Assembly (NCBI GenBank): GCA_937136055.1
Contig: CAKZOD010000073.1
Location: forward strand, 1 to 64,000
Length of the DNA: 64,000 nt
Reading direction: 5' to 3'
Source: an uncultured Oceanospirillaceae bacterium
GTDB lineage: Bacteria > Pseudomonadota > Gammaproteobacteria > Pseudomonadales > Balneatricaceae
The translations under genes and the position numbers were made by a program. The notes beneath the pieces are model-generated. The model ran no database searches, had not been told where the DNA came from, and saw only the letters and a program-made list of their open reading frames with translations. Positions 47,051-56,305 of the stretch are shown in pieces (position 1 is the stretch's first letter; each line of letters opens with the position of its first letter).

Positions 47051-49345
47051 TCAATCTAATGGCATGATTGATGATCGATCAATCTGCCCTGAAAATGTGG
47101 ATACTATCTGTTGTACTATTGAGTCATTTTGAAAATGATCAATAGCTTGTCTTAATCTTTTTGCACGCATCTTCTCAAAACACTGGAACGGAGTCTCTCG
47201 CATACTCTGTTCAGCATCAAAGCTTACCTTTAACGCCCTGCCAAAATAACCTGACAACATCTGCTCAATACGGTTTTTCTGCGTATCATCTAATACATTC
47301 TGCTGAACTTTAGACACGTTAAATTGCAAAGAGTTTTCAGCAATGGATTCAAGAGATAAATTCTCAGCGATGTGCGCTGTCATACCAGTAAAACCAACAG
47401 CCCCAACTAAAGACGGCCAAACATCAAGCTGCATATCATTATAATCTTTTACAGGATCATCTAGAAACTGACTAATATTGATCTGATGAACTGCTGAGTG
47501 GGTATTAATGACAGGCGGCTCTGGTTGCTGTGCTGCATACTCAGCCGCACTTCTCTCTTGATAAGAGACAACTGGCTGTGAAGCATCCTCCCAAGGCGGT
47601 GTATCTTCGTATGGCACCGCTTGCGGCTGCGGCTGAGATACCGCTTGCAAGGGTGCCGCACCAGCTTGCTGTTGATAACCCGGCTTTTCGCTATTTATAA
47701 CTGAAACAGACTCTGAGCTAATTTCTAATTTACTATCATTAGAACCATCAGATTGTGGAGCAACTGCCGTTTCAGCGATAGCCTCTGTTATTGACGAGCT
47801 TATCGGGGCACTTGCCTGATTTGACGAATCATTTAACGATGCAACTGATGCGCCCGCATGCACTTGGCTTTGAGCATTACTTGCTATAGATTGCGGTGCT
47901 ATTTGTTCATCAACTTCGCTGCTATCTAATTCACTACTATCTACTTTACTATGATCAATAGAGCCACTTGAATCAGAAACGGCTGCGCTTTGTGCTAACG
48001 CGGATGGCTCTTCATTAACTGGCGCGGCTTCTTCACTCGATACCAACGAAGCTTCTGAAGCAACACTTTGCACCTGCACTGATACTTCCGGCTGGACAGC
48101 AGCTATCGACAGCTCAGCTTCAACTATTTCTATCTCTGGAGCATAACTTGATAACTCTTTGCCATGTTGATTATTAGAATCAGCAGCAAGCACACTGTCT
48201 GAGTTAGATTCTTCAGCATTCCCCGTTTCTGATAGAGGGCTCAACTTTACCGGCGGTGCACTTGCTGGCCTAAATGCCAGCATACGCATCAACACCATTT
48301 CCAGCCCTTCACGGGCATCTGGGACCAGCGGTAAATCTTTTCGACCATGTAAAGCTACTTGATAAAAAAGCTGTACGTCTTCAGCGCATAATTGCCCCGC
48401 TAAAGAAAGCACCTGTTGCTTATCACCCATACTATTGTCTAGAGCGGCAGGCACAGTTTGAGCTATCGCTATTCGATGCAACAAACTGATAATATCACCT
48501 AACACACTTTGGTAATCCGGTGAGAACTGCGCCAAATCTTCAACGCACTTAAGCAGCGAAACACCATCACTATCGATCAATGACTGTAGTATTTGATAAA
48601 CCAACTTCAAATCAATGGTGCCGAGCATCACCCTAACATCAGCCTCGTGAACACTGCCTGCGCCAAATGCGATTGACTGATCCGTTAAACTTAAGGCATC
48701 ACGCATGGAACCATCAGCAGAGCGGGCAAGTAGCCAAAGCGCCTCTTCATCAAAGGCAATTTGCTCAGCCGTTAATACTGTAGTGAGATGCTCAACAATA
48801 CGCTGAGGAATCATATTCTTAAGATTGAACTGCAAACAACGAGACAAAACGGTGACGGGCAATTTTTGTGGATCAGTTGTCGCTAACAAGAATTTTACGT
48901 GCGGTGGCGGCTCTTCCAATGTTTTTAATAACGCATTGAACGAGCTCTTCGATAGCATATGCACCTCATCGATCAGGTACACTTTAAAGCGCCCTCTAGA
49001 AGGTGCATATTGCACGTTCTCTAAAAGCTCTCTCGTATCTTCTACTTTCGTTCGCGAGGCAGCATCAACTTCGATCAAATCAACAAAACGCCCCTCTGCT
49101 ATTTCTACGCAGCTACTACAACTTCCACAAGGCTCAGAAGAAACCCCTACTTCGCAGTTAAGAGCCTTTGCAAACAATCGAGCAATAGATGTTTTACCAA
49201 CTCCACGAGTACCAGTGAACAAATAGGCATGGTGCAGACGATTATCATCCAAAGCATTAACCAACGCTTTAAGAACATGCCCTTGGCCGACCATTTGAGT
49301 AAATTGTTTTGGTCGCCATTTCCTAGCAAGAACTTGATAGCTCAT
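47051..49345 (-). CDS. dnaX: DNA polymerase III subunits gamma and tau
   Basis: Clamp-loader ATPase of the replisome. The product is about 764 residues. Domain I has Walker A FTGTRGVGKTSIARLFAK, a zinc module CGSCSSCVEI and VYLIDEVHMLSKSSFNALLK. The SRC motif is in TVLSRCLQFNL. A long Ser/Glu-rich disordered linker (about residues 370-630) precedes the tau-specific C-terminus (WPSLVGAVGFTGMTAHIAEN). I saw no A AAA AAG slippery heptamer, so a separate gamma product by the E. coli mechanism is not supported. MSYQVLARKWRPKQF is taken as the start; an in-frame ATG 12 bases upstream exists. Confidence 0.96.
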   Translation of the reverse strand: MSYQVLARKWRPKQFTQMVGQGHVLKALVNALDDNRLHHAYLFTGTRGVGKTSIARLFAKALNCEVGVSSEPCGSCSSCVEIAEGRFVDLIEVDAASRTKVEDTRELLENVQYAPSRGRFKVYLIDEVHMLSKSSFNALLKTLEEPPPHVKFLLATTDPQKLPVTVLSRCLQFNLKNMIPQRIVEHLTTVLTAEQIAFDEEALWLLARSADGSMRDALSLTDQSIAFGAGSVHEADVRVMLGTIDLKLVYQILQSLIDSDGVSLLKCVEDLAQFSPDYQSVLGDIISLLHRIAIAQTVPAALDNSMGDKQQVLSLAGQLCAEDVQLFYQVALHGRKDLPLVPDAREGLEMVLMRMLAFRPASAPPVKLSPLSETGNAEESNSDSVLAADSNNQHGKELSSYAPEIEIVEAELSIAAVQPEVSVQVQSVASEASLVSSEEAAPVNEEPSALAQSAAVSDSSGSIDHSKVDSSELDSSEVDEQIAPQSIASNAQSQVHAGASVASLNDSSNQASAPISSSITEAIAETAVAPQSDGSNDSKLEISSESVSVINSEKPGYQQQAGAAPLQAVSQPQPQAVPYEDTPPWEDASQPVVSYQERSAAEYAAQQPEPPVINTHSAVHQINISQFLDDPVKDYNDMQLDVWPSLVGAVGFTGMTAHIAENLSLESIAENSLQFNVSKVQQNVLDDTQKNRIEQMLSGYFGRALKVSFDAEQSMRETPFQCFEKMRAKRLRQAIDHFQNDSIVQQIVSTFSGQIDRSSIMPLD

Positions 49346-49484
49346 AAATAATTGCACCTGAATAAAAGAGAGATATCGATTATAAAAATAATATTTTACA
49401 TAATCTTATACAGTGTTCGTTGATCCAACTCGAGATATCGATCATGGAAACTAAACCTGTAATGCTAACGCTTAAAGGTAGGGA

Positions 49485-49513
49485 TGTCCAAGATTAGATG
49501 ATGATCTTGGACA
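49485..49513. repeat. Intergenic 10-bp hairpin between dnaX and the helicase-loader gene
   Basis: TGTCCAAGAT (49485-49494) and ATCTTGGACA (49504-49513) are perfect complements with a 9-base loop. It has no T-run on either strand. It may be a terminator for the upstream minus-strand pair, or a binding site. Confidence 0.5.
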
Positions 49514-49612
49514 GTCTTAACAAAGAGTGACGAAGTTATGTAAATCGCCATAAAACGAGGTTCTTCAAATGCACAAAAAGCAAACAACATCGATACAATT
49601 ATTAAAAGAAGA

Positions 49613-50407
49613 TTACTCAGGAAGAGTGATAGTTAGCTTATGTTGCTCTATATATTGTAGTGACTTTGCTTTATAGAATGCGCGCCCATCAGACCCTGCA
49701 GGCTTAGTCATATAATACAATAATTTAGTGGCATCCTCTTGACTCAGCTGCTGCTCTTGTGACCAGTGATTAATAAAGTTAAACAAGGTATTATCTTGTT
49801 TATCTTCAATCGCCACAGCCACTGGGACTTCCATTAAATCGCCTTGACGAAAACGGCGACACATTATTTCATAGTGATAGGAAAACAAACCAAAGCTTGT
49901 TTTTTCAATCGCACTTCGCAGCTCAAACCAGCCTGTTTCTTTACCCGCCAAATAAACAACTTGGTGGCTCCAATTGTGCTGGCTAGGTCGGTCAGCATAA
50001 AAGCATGCTTCTTTATAGGCAGCCCTTACATCAGGTAACCCAAATGCACTATTCAAACCTTGTAATATACTGATAAATTCAGCAATACTCGGTGCCCAAG
50101 CCAAAGTATCTTTACAGATATTAACAGCAGCAACGAGCTCACTTTCACTATATTGACCAAGACTCATTGCCCATTCACGCTTGGCAATACGCATTTCAGC
50201 TTCCGTTTCAAAGCTACTTTTAAACTTATGACCATAAATTGCCATAAAACGCGTAAACACCATATTGATCAATGTTTTGGTATTCTGCGAAATTGTATTC
50301 GCTGCGCCGTCAATAGTGCCAGGATTACCAGTTGGTGTCGTGGATGTCCATGATGGCTGCTGTAATGCGTTTGCGCTTTTCGCGAGTATCTCTTTGGCTG
50401 TTTTCAT
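49613..50407 (-). CDS. Lambda P-like helicase loader (replication protein P family)
   Basis: A 264-residue protein resembling phage replication protein P, which loads the replicative helicase DnaB. The core similarity is INMVFTRFMAIYGHKFKSSF, then EAEMRIAKREWAMSLGQYSE and APSIAEFISILQGLN (the KxxWA...L...PxxxEF pattern of the family). Downstream, DVRAAYKEACFYAD and YEIMCRRFRQGDLM continue it. Its ATG overlaps the DnaT-like gene by 83 bases, so the two are made together. No phage genes are near. A domesticated chromosomal helicase matchmaker is the best hypothesis. Confidence 0.7.
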   Translation of the reverse strand: MKTAKEILAKSANALQQPSWTSTTPTGNPGTIDGAANTISQNTKTLINMVFTRFMAIYGHKFKSSFETEAEMRIAKREWAMSLGQYSESELVAAVNICKDTLAWAPSIAEFISILQGLNSAFGLPDVRAAYKEACFYADRPSQHNWSHQVVYLAGKETGWFELRSAIEKTSFGLFSYHYEIMCRRFRQGDLMEVPVAVAIEDKQDNTLFNFINHWSQEQQLSQEDATKLLYYMTKPAGSDGRAFYKAKSLQYIEQHKLTITLPE

Positions 50408-51341
50408 TTTTCGGACCTGACTGCTGCTGTGAACTAACTCTATTATCCTTGCTTTGCTGTTTTATCCAATCTCGCTTTACCCAAGCTAAGAATTTCTGAT
50501 CCCAGCTTCGCTCCTTGGTATTTTTGTCGCAGTAAAAGAGTATAAACTCATCCAAGCAATTATCCGAAAACTCTTTTGCAATTCCGTTACGATGCAAGGT
50601 GCTGTAAAACATTGCAGAAGGCTTCCAGTTCATCGTCATTGGATGCAGCTGCTTATTCAATACTTCCTGCTGTGCAAAAATCGTTTGCAGCGCATCACCT
50701 GAGCGCTTCTTCCAACCAGTGCTCCCGCCAAAAGATGGCGCTGGCCCTCTCTCTTTGAGCATCCCATGACTACTACTTAGCCCCTGTCGCACAACACTAT
50801 CTTGTTGGCGCTTTGGCAATGGCATTGCAGCAGGTGCCGGTGGCACATCATAAACAGGTAATACTTGCGTTAACTCTTCTACCACAGGTACTTCCAAAAC
50901 AGGTGCTTTCACTGTGCCAGAACTTAAAATTGGTGAGCGCTCACGAGAATTTCTTGCACTCGCCTCAAAGTTTGATGACACCTCTATAATTTCTGCGCTT
51001 TCTTGGGTTAATGATTCTTGGCTCGTTGCTTTATCACTGATTACAACTGTATTTTCAAGTATATCAATACGCAATAATTGCTGGCGCGCCAAACTAGCGA
51101 CCAACTCAGCAAGTCTATCTTTGTGCCAGATATTAGTAAGTGATTCCCAGTGTTCAACTAATATTTCTACACTTTTCAAATTGGCTTGGCCTGCTCTTTT
51201 ATCGCAAACTGCGGTACTAGCCATATTTGCGTGGGGATTATAAAGGCACTGGCAACATAAAGAATACAACAATGCCTCTTCGACACCATACTCTCGAGCA
51301 TGTGATGGATAAACAAATAGCGGCGTTTCAGGAAAACTCAT
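50325..51341 (-). CDS. DnaT-like DNA-binding protein, probable partner of the P-like loader
   Basis: A 338-residue protein in three parts. About 1-105 is a helical domain (YGVEEALLYSLCCQCLYNPH, RLAELVASLARQQLLRIDIL) that could be a winged helix. About 106-215 is a low-complexity Ser/Pro/Val linker. About 216-310 resembles the C-terminal single-strand-binding domain of primosomal DnaT: MTMNWKPSAMFYSTLHRNGI, CLDEFILFYCDKN, SWDQKFLAWVKRDW. It is basic at the very end. It overlaps the loader gene by 83 bases. Identity as DnaT proper or as a lambda-O-derived partner cannot be settled by eye. Confidence 0.65.
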   Translation of the reverse strand: MSFPETPLFVYPSHAREYGVEEALLYSLCCQCLYNPHANMASTAVCDKRAGQANLKSVEILVEHWESLTNIWHKDRLAELVASLARQQLLRIDILENTVVISDKATSQESLTQESAEIIEVSSNFEASARNSRERSPILSSGTVKAPVLEVPVVEELTQVLPVYDVPPAPAAMPLPKRQQDSVVRQGLSSSHGMLKERGPAPSFGGSTGWKKRSGDALQTIFAQQEVLNKQLHPMTMNWKPSAMFYSTLHRNGIAKEFSDNCLDEFILFYCDKNTKERSWDQKFLAWVKRDWIKQQSKDNRVSSQQQSGPKNENSQRDTREKRKRITAAIMDIHDTNW

Positions 51342-51404
51342 GTACCCTCATACAATAGCGAATTAAATTAAGCTCTGTGCTTTAGATTTAATAAGAAGAA
51401 AAGA

Positions 51405-51812
51405 TTAATCATGTAACGAGAAGCTTTCAACGGCACGCAATACATCACTCCGGCTAATTTGTCCGACAAGTATTTCATTTTGCGTAATAGGTAAGCAGTA
51501 AAGGTCTTTCTCGATTATCATATTGGAAATAGCGATAATATCAGTGTCTATATTTACCGGACTTACATCCCGTGTCATATACTGCCCTACTTTACCTCCT
51601 TTTTCTTCTTCATGATACGTTAAAGTTAAAATAGCTTTGAGACAATCACCTTCAGAGATAACACCTAAGACATGACCATGATCATCAACCACCAGCGCAG
51701 CTTGCAGTCGATACTCTAGCAACATATCGATTGCATCAAACAAGTCTGATTCTTCGGATACTTTTACAAATTTAGTAGACATATAGTCTTTAGCTTGTAC
51801 AGATCTCAACAT
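51405..51812 (-). CDS. Two-CBS-domain protein
   Basis: A stand-alone CBS-pair protein of about 135 residues, a fold that binds adenine nucleotides. The two repeats are visible as KDYMSTKFVKVSEESDLFDA followed by AALVVDDHGHVLGVISEGDC, and VGQYMTRDVSPVNIDTDIIA followed by LPITQNEILVGQISRSDVLR. The ATG at 51812 is chosen because GGGGAG lies eight bases upstream. An in-frame extension of 44 residues to 51944 shows no similarity. Function and ligand are not known. Confidence 0.88.
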   Translation of the reverse strand: MLRSVQAKDYMSTKFVKVSEESDLFDAIDMLLEYRLQAALVVDDHGHVLGVISEGDCLKAILTLTYHEEEKGGKVGQYMTRDVSPVNIDTDIIAISNMIIEKDLYCLPITQNEILVGQISRSDVLRAVESFSLHD

Positions 51813-52161
51813 AGCGCTCTCCCCGGTCGTTTTTGAACTTAACTTAGCCACAAAAAACCACCTGCTCTTAAAACAGTGCTTAAAGTAGCTAACAACTCTC
51901 ACGATTAGAATATTTTGCAGCATTGATATACTTAAGTATTTCACCTTTCAGTATAAGCCTTGTTTGTAATATTCTGCCATGGATCTTTAAAATAATTTTA
52001 AATTGATCTTAAAAGCATTTACTGAGGCGCACATAAAGAATTCCTAGCACCCTAAAAAATCCCCTACCAGCAAAAAAACTGACTTAGTTAACCAAAGAGC
52101 TTTTAGCAGGCTTAGCTTGTTGTGATAAAATACTTCCCCACTTATTATTTATACCCTTGTT

Positions 52162-52659
52162 ATGCAACCACCTTTACTTACTTCTAAAAGCGTCAAACTA
52201 CTAGGACTAAAAGCATTACTTGTGCTGGCACTAGGGCTGTTTATTGCTGGAGTATCTTCTCCTATCATGACAATCACCCAGTTTTTATTTTTGGAAAACA
52301 ACTTCTCTATAGTTTCAGGTCTGAACGATTTACTCGCCCAACAACAATACTTATTATTTGCTATCATCGCCTTATTAAGTCTCTGCCTTCCTATTATTAA
52401 AATAGCATTGCTAGCTTGGGTGCTATTTACAAAACAACATTCAAGCCAGCTACAACGGCTATTAAATTTAATCCACAATTATGGACGCTGGGCCATGCTA
52501 GATGTCTTAGTCATTGCGATACTATTAGTGAGCGTCAAGCTCGGCGCTATCGCCAGTGTAGAAGTGCATATAGGCCTATATTGGTTTGCAGCTTCCGTAC
52601 TTATTGTGATGTTTGTTACGCACCAAGTAACCAATATATTTAAACAAGACGTGCTTTAG
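52162..52659 (+). CDS. Single-domain PqiA-like inner-membrane protein
   Basis: A 165-residue protein with four hydrophobic helices. It corresponds to one PqiA domain: LGLFIAGVSSPIMTITQFLF, LSLCLPIIKIALLAWVLF, and GRWAMLDVLVIAILLVSVKL, where the GRWAMLDV motif is diagnostic. Full PqiA has two such domains plus zinc ribbons, and works with MCE-domain PqiB in phospholipid traffic. No pqiB is nearby, so this is an orphan single domain. A short GCGCTT/AAGCGC hairpin with TTTT follows. Confidence 0.85.
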   Translation: MQPPLLTSKSVKLLGLKALLVLALGLFIAGVSSPIMTITQFLFLENNFSIVSGLNDLLAQQQYLLFAIIALLSLCLPIIKIALLAWVLFTKQHSSQLQRLLNLIHNYGRWAMLDVLVIAILLVSVKLGAIASVEVHIGLYWFAASVLIVMFVTHQVTNIFKQDVL

Positions 52660-52792
52660 ATGAGAACAACCGAGGGCGCTTGAAGCGCTTTTCTTTCTAG
52701 ATTTATAATTAACCATGATTACTTGTTTGAGCATTAAAACAAGTAAAAACTGCCTGTAGATAACAATTACAGACAGCTTAGTGCTTACCCCC

Positions 52793-54397
52793 TTATCCCT
52801 TAGTGACCTTGAGATTTTCTTCTTTCACTATTTTAAAGGTAGAGTCATCTAGCTTTTTAAAAGTCATTCTTTTGAATGTTTTATCACGGTAATTTGGTGA
52901 TGAATATATCAATGTTAATTGAATTTGATAAAGCTCTGATGCCTCATCAGATAGATGCTTAATATTCGAGCGAGATAGTTTTATCCATTTAGGCTTTTCA
53001 ATCCGTTTCTTACGCCATTTTAACCAACTCGAATGACTACGCTGCCCACCACTTTTAAAATCATCACTATAAAATTGCTGATACTTATCAAATTCCTGCG
53101 CCTGCCATGCATCTATCCAGCCATCTACAAGCTGTTCAATCGCTGCTACTGAGTCATTACCTGACTTGCTATCAGCGCTATTTTTCTCCGATTTTGTTCT
53201 TATGCTAGACCCTAAGTTTACACCATTAGCGCTTTTAACAGACGAGATTGCGACTGTTTCACTCGCCGAAGGCTTGCTATTTTTCTCAGGGTTTAATGAA
53301 GGATCTACCGTTTTTCCGATAATAACTAGATCTTCCTTAGGCGGGTTAGAGACTTTACTATCGACAGCCTGCGAATCAGAATCACCCCCTTTATTATCAC
53401 TGTTAGATTCGTTAACAACAGCACTACCCTCAACAACCTCGTTTATTTTAGTAGAAGCTGAATGCGTTGATTGCGCAGCATTATCACCAGTAACTCCGGC
53501 AACATTCTTGAGATCTTCTAACCCCTCTTTAGAGGAAGTTGATGCCGCTTTATCATCTGCTTGCTGGTTAGCTCCAGCCTTAGTATCATTTTTAGAAGAA
53601 TCGTTCTCTTTTGCTACAGCAGGTGCTGCGCCCGAGTCAAAGAAACCTGCAAAAACAGAATCATCTAAAAAGTTGAAGTGCCAGCTTATTCCTATAGCCA
53701 CAACAAACACTGCCAGCAAAATTTTTAACTTTCCGAAACCCGTTTTTTCACCTAAGGGCTTTTTAGAAAATAGCTTAGTCGTTTTTGCTGGCTGACTACC
53801 ACCAGCCTCACCTACTTGAAAAGTCGTTGCATTAAAGCTGGCAATTTGCTGATCAACTGATTGCCCCTTTTGTGAGTCAGGCATGCATAGTACTAATTTA
53901 ATATTAGATTGAGAGCGGGGGGAAGGCGATTTTTTTTCTAGATCACTATTACTGTCTTCACTGCTAGCGGCATCAGAAACAGCTGCTTCAGATATACCTT
54001 TATCAATAGCTTCAATTGAAGCTGATTGTTTATCTACTGTACTTAATGTAGAAAACAAGGATTGCAACTGGTCAACTTCAATATTTTGAGAATCAACACA
54101 AAAAACAAGCTCTGAGGTCTGCTGGTTTAAGTATTCTTTTAGTGAGCTCTCATCAACAATTTCTTCACCTGAGTACTGAGAGATTGAAGCTAACAGCTGA
54201 CCAAAGTCACCCTCAGTCCAAGTGACAATACCATCGCCTTTTGCTTTGACATAGTCCATCCAGCTACGCAAAAAAACATGCTGATCTGAACCTGTTATTT
54301 CAACAACGTCGTGTGCTTTAAGCAGCGACTCTAAGTGATAATATTTTAATGTAAAATCCGTTCTTACAATACTTTGTTGACTGTGTAATTGTTCCAA
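52793..54397 (-). CDS. Membrane protein with long polar linker and C-terminal NTF2-like domain
   Basis: A 534-residue protein. About 1-215 is a cytoplasmic region rich in Ser/Glu with LESLLKAHDVVEITGSDQHV. One transmembrane helix (ILLAVFVVAIGISWHF) follows at about 225-245, then a Ser/Asp/Asn/Lys-rich linker of about 170 residues. The C-terminal domain of about 115 residues is SnoaL/NTF2-like: VDGWIDAWQAQEFDKYQQFY, SGGQRSHSSWLKWRKKRIEK, RDKTFKRMTFKKLDDSTFKI. The tail resembles that of the neighbouring L,D-transpeptidase. The N-terminal half is not recognised. It is co-directional with the transpeptidase, 94 bases away. Confidence 0.75.
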   Translation of the reverse strand: MEQLHSQQSIVRTDFTLKYYHLESLLKAHDVVEITGSDQHVFLRSWMDYVKAKGDGIVTWTEGDFGQLLASISQYSGEEIVDESSLKEYLNQQTSELVFCVDSQNIEVDQLQSLFSTLSTVDKQSASIEAIDKGISEAAVSDAASSEDSNSDLEKKSPSPRSQSNIKLVLCMPDSQKGQSVDQQIASFNATTFQVGEAGGSQPAKTTKLFSKKPLGEKTGFGKLKILLAVFVVAIGISWHFNFLDDSVFAGFFDSGAAPAVAKENDSSKNDTKAGANQQADDKAASTSSKEGLEDLKNVAGVTGDNAAQSTHSASTKINEVVEGSAVVNESNSDNKGGDSDSQAVDSKVSNPPKEDLVIIGKTVDPSLNPEKNSKPSASETVAISSVKSANGVNLGSSIRTKSEKNSADSKSGNDSVAAIEQLVDGWIDAWQAQEFDKYQQFYSDDFKSGGQRSHSSWLKWRKKRIEKPKWIKLSRSNIKHLSDEASELYQIQLTLIYSSPNYRDKTFKRMTFKKLDDSTFKIVKEENLKVTKG

Positions 54398-54491
54398 TGA
54401 CTTATTCCTAGGAGACGAAACTTAAGCTATCCATTTGCTGGTACACGTTACTACTATTCAATCTAGCGCTTTCAAATTCAACACTTTAGTA

Positions 54492-55685
54492 CTAGGGGAT
54501 CCCCATTGAGGGATCTCCTTCAAAAGCAATTTTCCAAGCGTTGTTACTTTTTTGCCAATACTGACGTTTCAAGCCCTCTCCTTTATAGTTACTCGACTTA
54601 TAGAGCTGGTTGAAAGAAACCACCATAAGCTCACTATCAGGGTAAGTGTAAATGCTTAAATCTTTTAAATTAATATCAATAAATGATTTAGAGCTGTTAA
54701 CGCGTCGCTTATGCTCAGCAAATGCTTTGAATGATTTTTTACCGTCTGAAAAGTTAGTCGCATAATTTCTGATGTAACGACTATAGTCTAGACTCTCCCA
54801 GTCTTTTTCCCAACGATTAACAACGGCCAACATTTTAGATTGCTGCTGCTTCCATTCAGAACGGCTCACCCACGTAAGGTTTTCACGTAGAATCATAGGC
54901 GTCCCCTTCTTGACTAATTCATCCACTTCTTGGAAATCAGGGTTAGTCAATGAGAGACAGCCTAAACTAGCTAGTGGCGGTCTAGAATAGGTATCGACTG
55001 GTGAGCCGTGTAGCCAAATACCATTTCCTGTACGTTTATTGCGATAATCCCATGCATTTGGGTAGTTTAACGGCAAAGCACCAGCACCATAGCGCTGAGG
55101 TAAATTCTCATCTAATAACCTACCCGTCGTAAAGTAAACCCCAACAGGCGACTTTTTATCACCTTGGCGACGCTTATTAACACCACCTTGTCCATGGGAG
55201 GCATAATAATCTTTAATGAGGTGAGGAGTACCTTTTCTGTTTTCAAACACGAACAAGCGGTTCAAACTCATGTCCTGAACAATGACGTATTTTTGCTTAT
55301 CACTTAATAAAACAATATCTTTGGGAATAAGATCAGGTGCAGGCTTCACTTTGCGTAGTTTGATACGTGATTTAGCTTCTTCAATTAAACCGTGTAACTT
55401 CTTTTGTTCATTGTCAGTAAAGCGACTACCAATTTGGGATAGTGGATCTACTTGAGCAATCAGTAAATCGGCATACACTAGCTGCGCTAAACGAAAATCT
55501 GGTCGAATGCTTACTAATTGTTTCATTTGCTTGAGCGCATCATCAAACTTGTGCTCGGCAATAGACTCAAAGCCTTTAAGTAACAAGTCTTCATTCCCTT
55601 CAGAGACCCCGTAGTTTTGGGCAGCGTGAAGATTGATTGCACCTGTACAAGAAAGAAGCATAAAAACTAACGATTTGAATTGCAT
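54492..55685 (-). CDS. L,D-transpeptidase (YkuD/YafK-like) with C-terminal NTF2-like domain
   Basis: A periplasmic peptidoglycan-remodelling enzyme of 397 residues. Signal peptide (VFMLLSCTGAINLHA) and a helical TPR-like segment at about 30-110 come first. The YkuD domain runs about 130-270: KYVIVQDMSLNRLFVFENRK, WLHGSPVDTYSRPP with His 226, and LASLGCLSLTN with the catalytic Cys 243. The last about 110 residues are NTF2/SnoaL-like (VVNRWEKDWESLDYSRYIRN). The active-site residues are complete. Substrate could be cross-bridge or lipoprotein attachment; not decidable here. Confidence 0.9.
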   Translation of the reverse strand: MQFKSLVFMLLSCTGAINLHAAQNYGVSEGNEDLLLKGFESIAEHKFDDALKQMKQLVSIRPDFRLAQLVYADLLIAQVDPLSQIGSRFTDNEQKKLHGLIEEAKSRIKLRKVKPAPDLIPKDIVLLSDKQKYVIVQDMSLNRLFVFENRKGTPHLIKDYYASHGQGGVNKRRQGDKKSPVGVYFTTGRLLDENLPQRYGAGALPLNYPNAWDYRNKRTGNGIWLHGSPVDTYSRPPLASLGCLSLTNPDFQEVDELVKKGTPMILRENLTWVSRSEWKQQQSKMLAVVNRWEKDWESLDYSRYIRNYATNFSDGKKSFKAFAEHKRRVNSSKSFIDINLKDLSIYTYPDSELMVVSFNQLYKSSNYKGEGLKRQYWQKSNNAWKIAFEGDPSMGIP

Positions 55686-56305
55686 ATCGACCTAATGTTG
55701 TTTTGATATAGAAATATTAACGAGATTATACTGTTTAACCACCTAAAGCAGAATCCTTATTGTCAGGAAATAAAAAAGACAAGGCAGCTTGTTCAGTTTC
55801 ACTAGCTATATAACAACGAAAATGTAATAAAGTTCAGTTACTTAATAGACTAATTTATGACTGATATCCTATCACTCACAATTGACATAAAAATACTCTA
55901 AAACCCTAAAAGCCCTAGGCTGGCTCGCCTTTTTTCTCAAGTTGATCAATCTTTTATCCTTATCGTAGTCACCATGCAAAGGAACTTATTATCCTTTTAA
56001 ACCTCTATTAATTATAGCTTGTTTAACTTTTTAAGCTCTTAACAAACAATAACCTCTTCCGCTTTCAAAGCTCTGTTTACAAGAATTGTTATATATTCAA
56101 GGTTTTAACTAATTCTGTAATGAGGGCAAGTACTTTTACGATAAAGCATGGACGATTAGCATTTTTTCACTCTTTATCTATACTGGTATCAACAGTTACA
56201 GAAAGTCCGTTTTAATTTTCAAGTTATACATCAGCCAAGAATCGAAACACAATTTGGCACAATTCGACACCAGATTGTTAGTTTCCACAACTGAAATGGT
56301 GATCA
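55686..56305. other. Long intergenic region between the divergent transpeptidase and prkA genes
   Basis: About 620 AT-rich bases with no supported open frame or RNA gene. AGGC and GCCTTTTTT near 55917-55940 could be a small terminator-like hairpin. GGCACAATTCGACACC near 56255 was checked as a sigma-54 site but lacks the -12 GC. Length suggests complex promoter control for the stress operon downstream. Confidence 0.4.

Noticed and set aside
47051..49345. Programmed -1 frameshift in dnaX to make gamma
   Set aside because: I scanned for the A AAA AAG slippery heptamer followed by a stem and found only shorter A-runs, so the E. coli mechanism is not supported.
49358..49612. 4.5S (SRP) RNA gene upstream of dnaX, as in some relatives
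   Set aside because: The conserved core of the SRP RNA hairpin is not present on either strand in this interval.
51813..51944. 44-residue N-terminal extension of the CBS protein
   Set aside because: The extension has no family similarity and no ribosome box, whereas the internal ATG has GGGGAG at correct spacing.
53166..53795. 209-residue open frame antisense to the membrane protein gene
   Set aside because: It mirrors the low-complexity Ser/Asp linker on the opposite strand and has no ribosome box; a shadow of the real gene.
56240..56290. Sigma-54 promoter upstream of prkA (GGCACAATTCGACACC)
   Set aside because: The -24 GG is followed by no GC at the required -12 spacing, so it does not fit the consensus.
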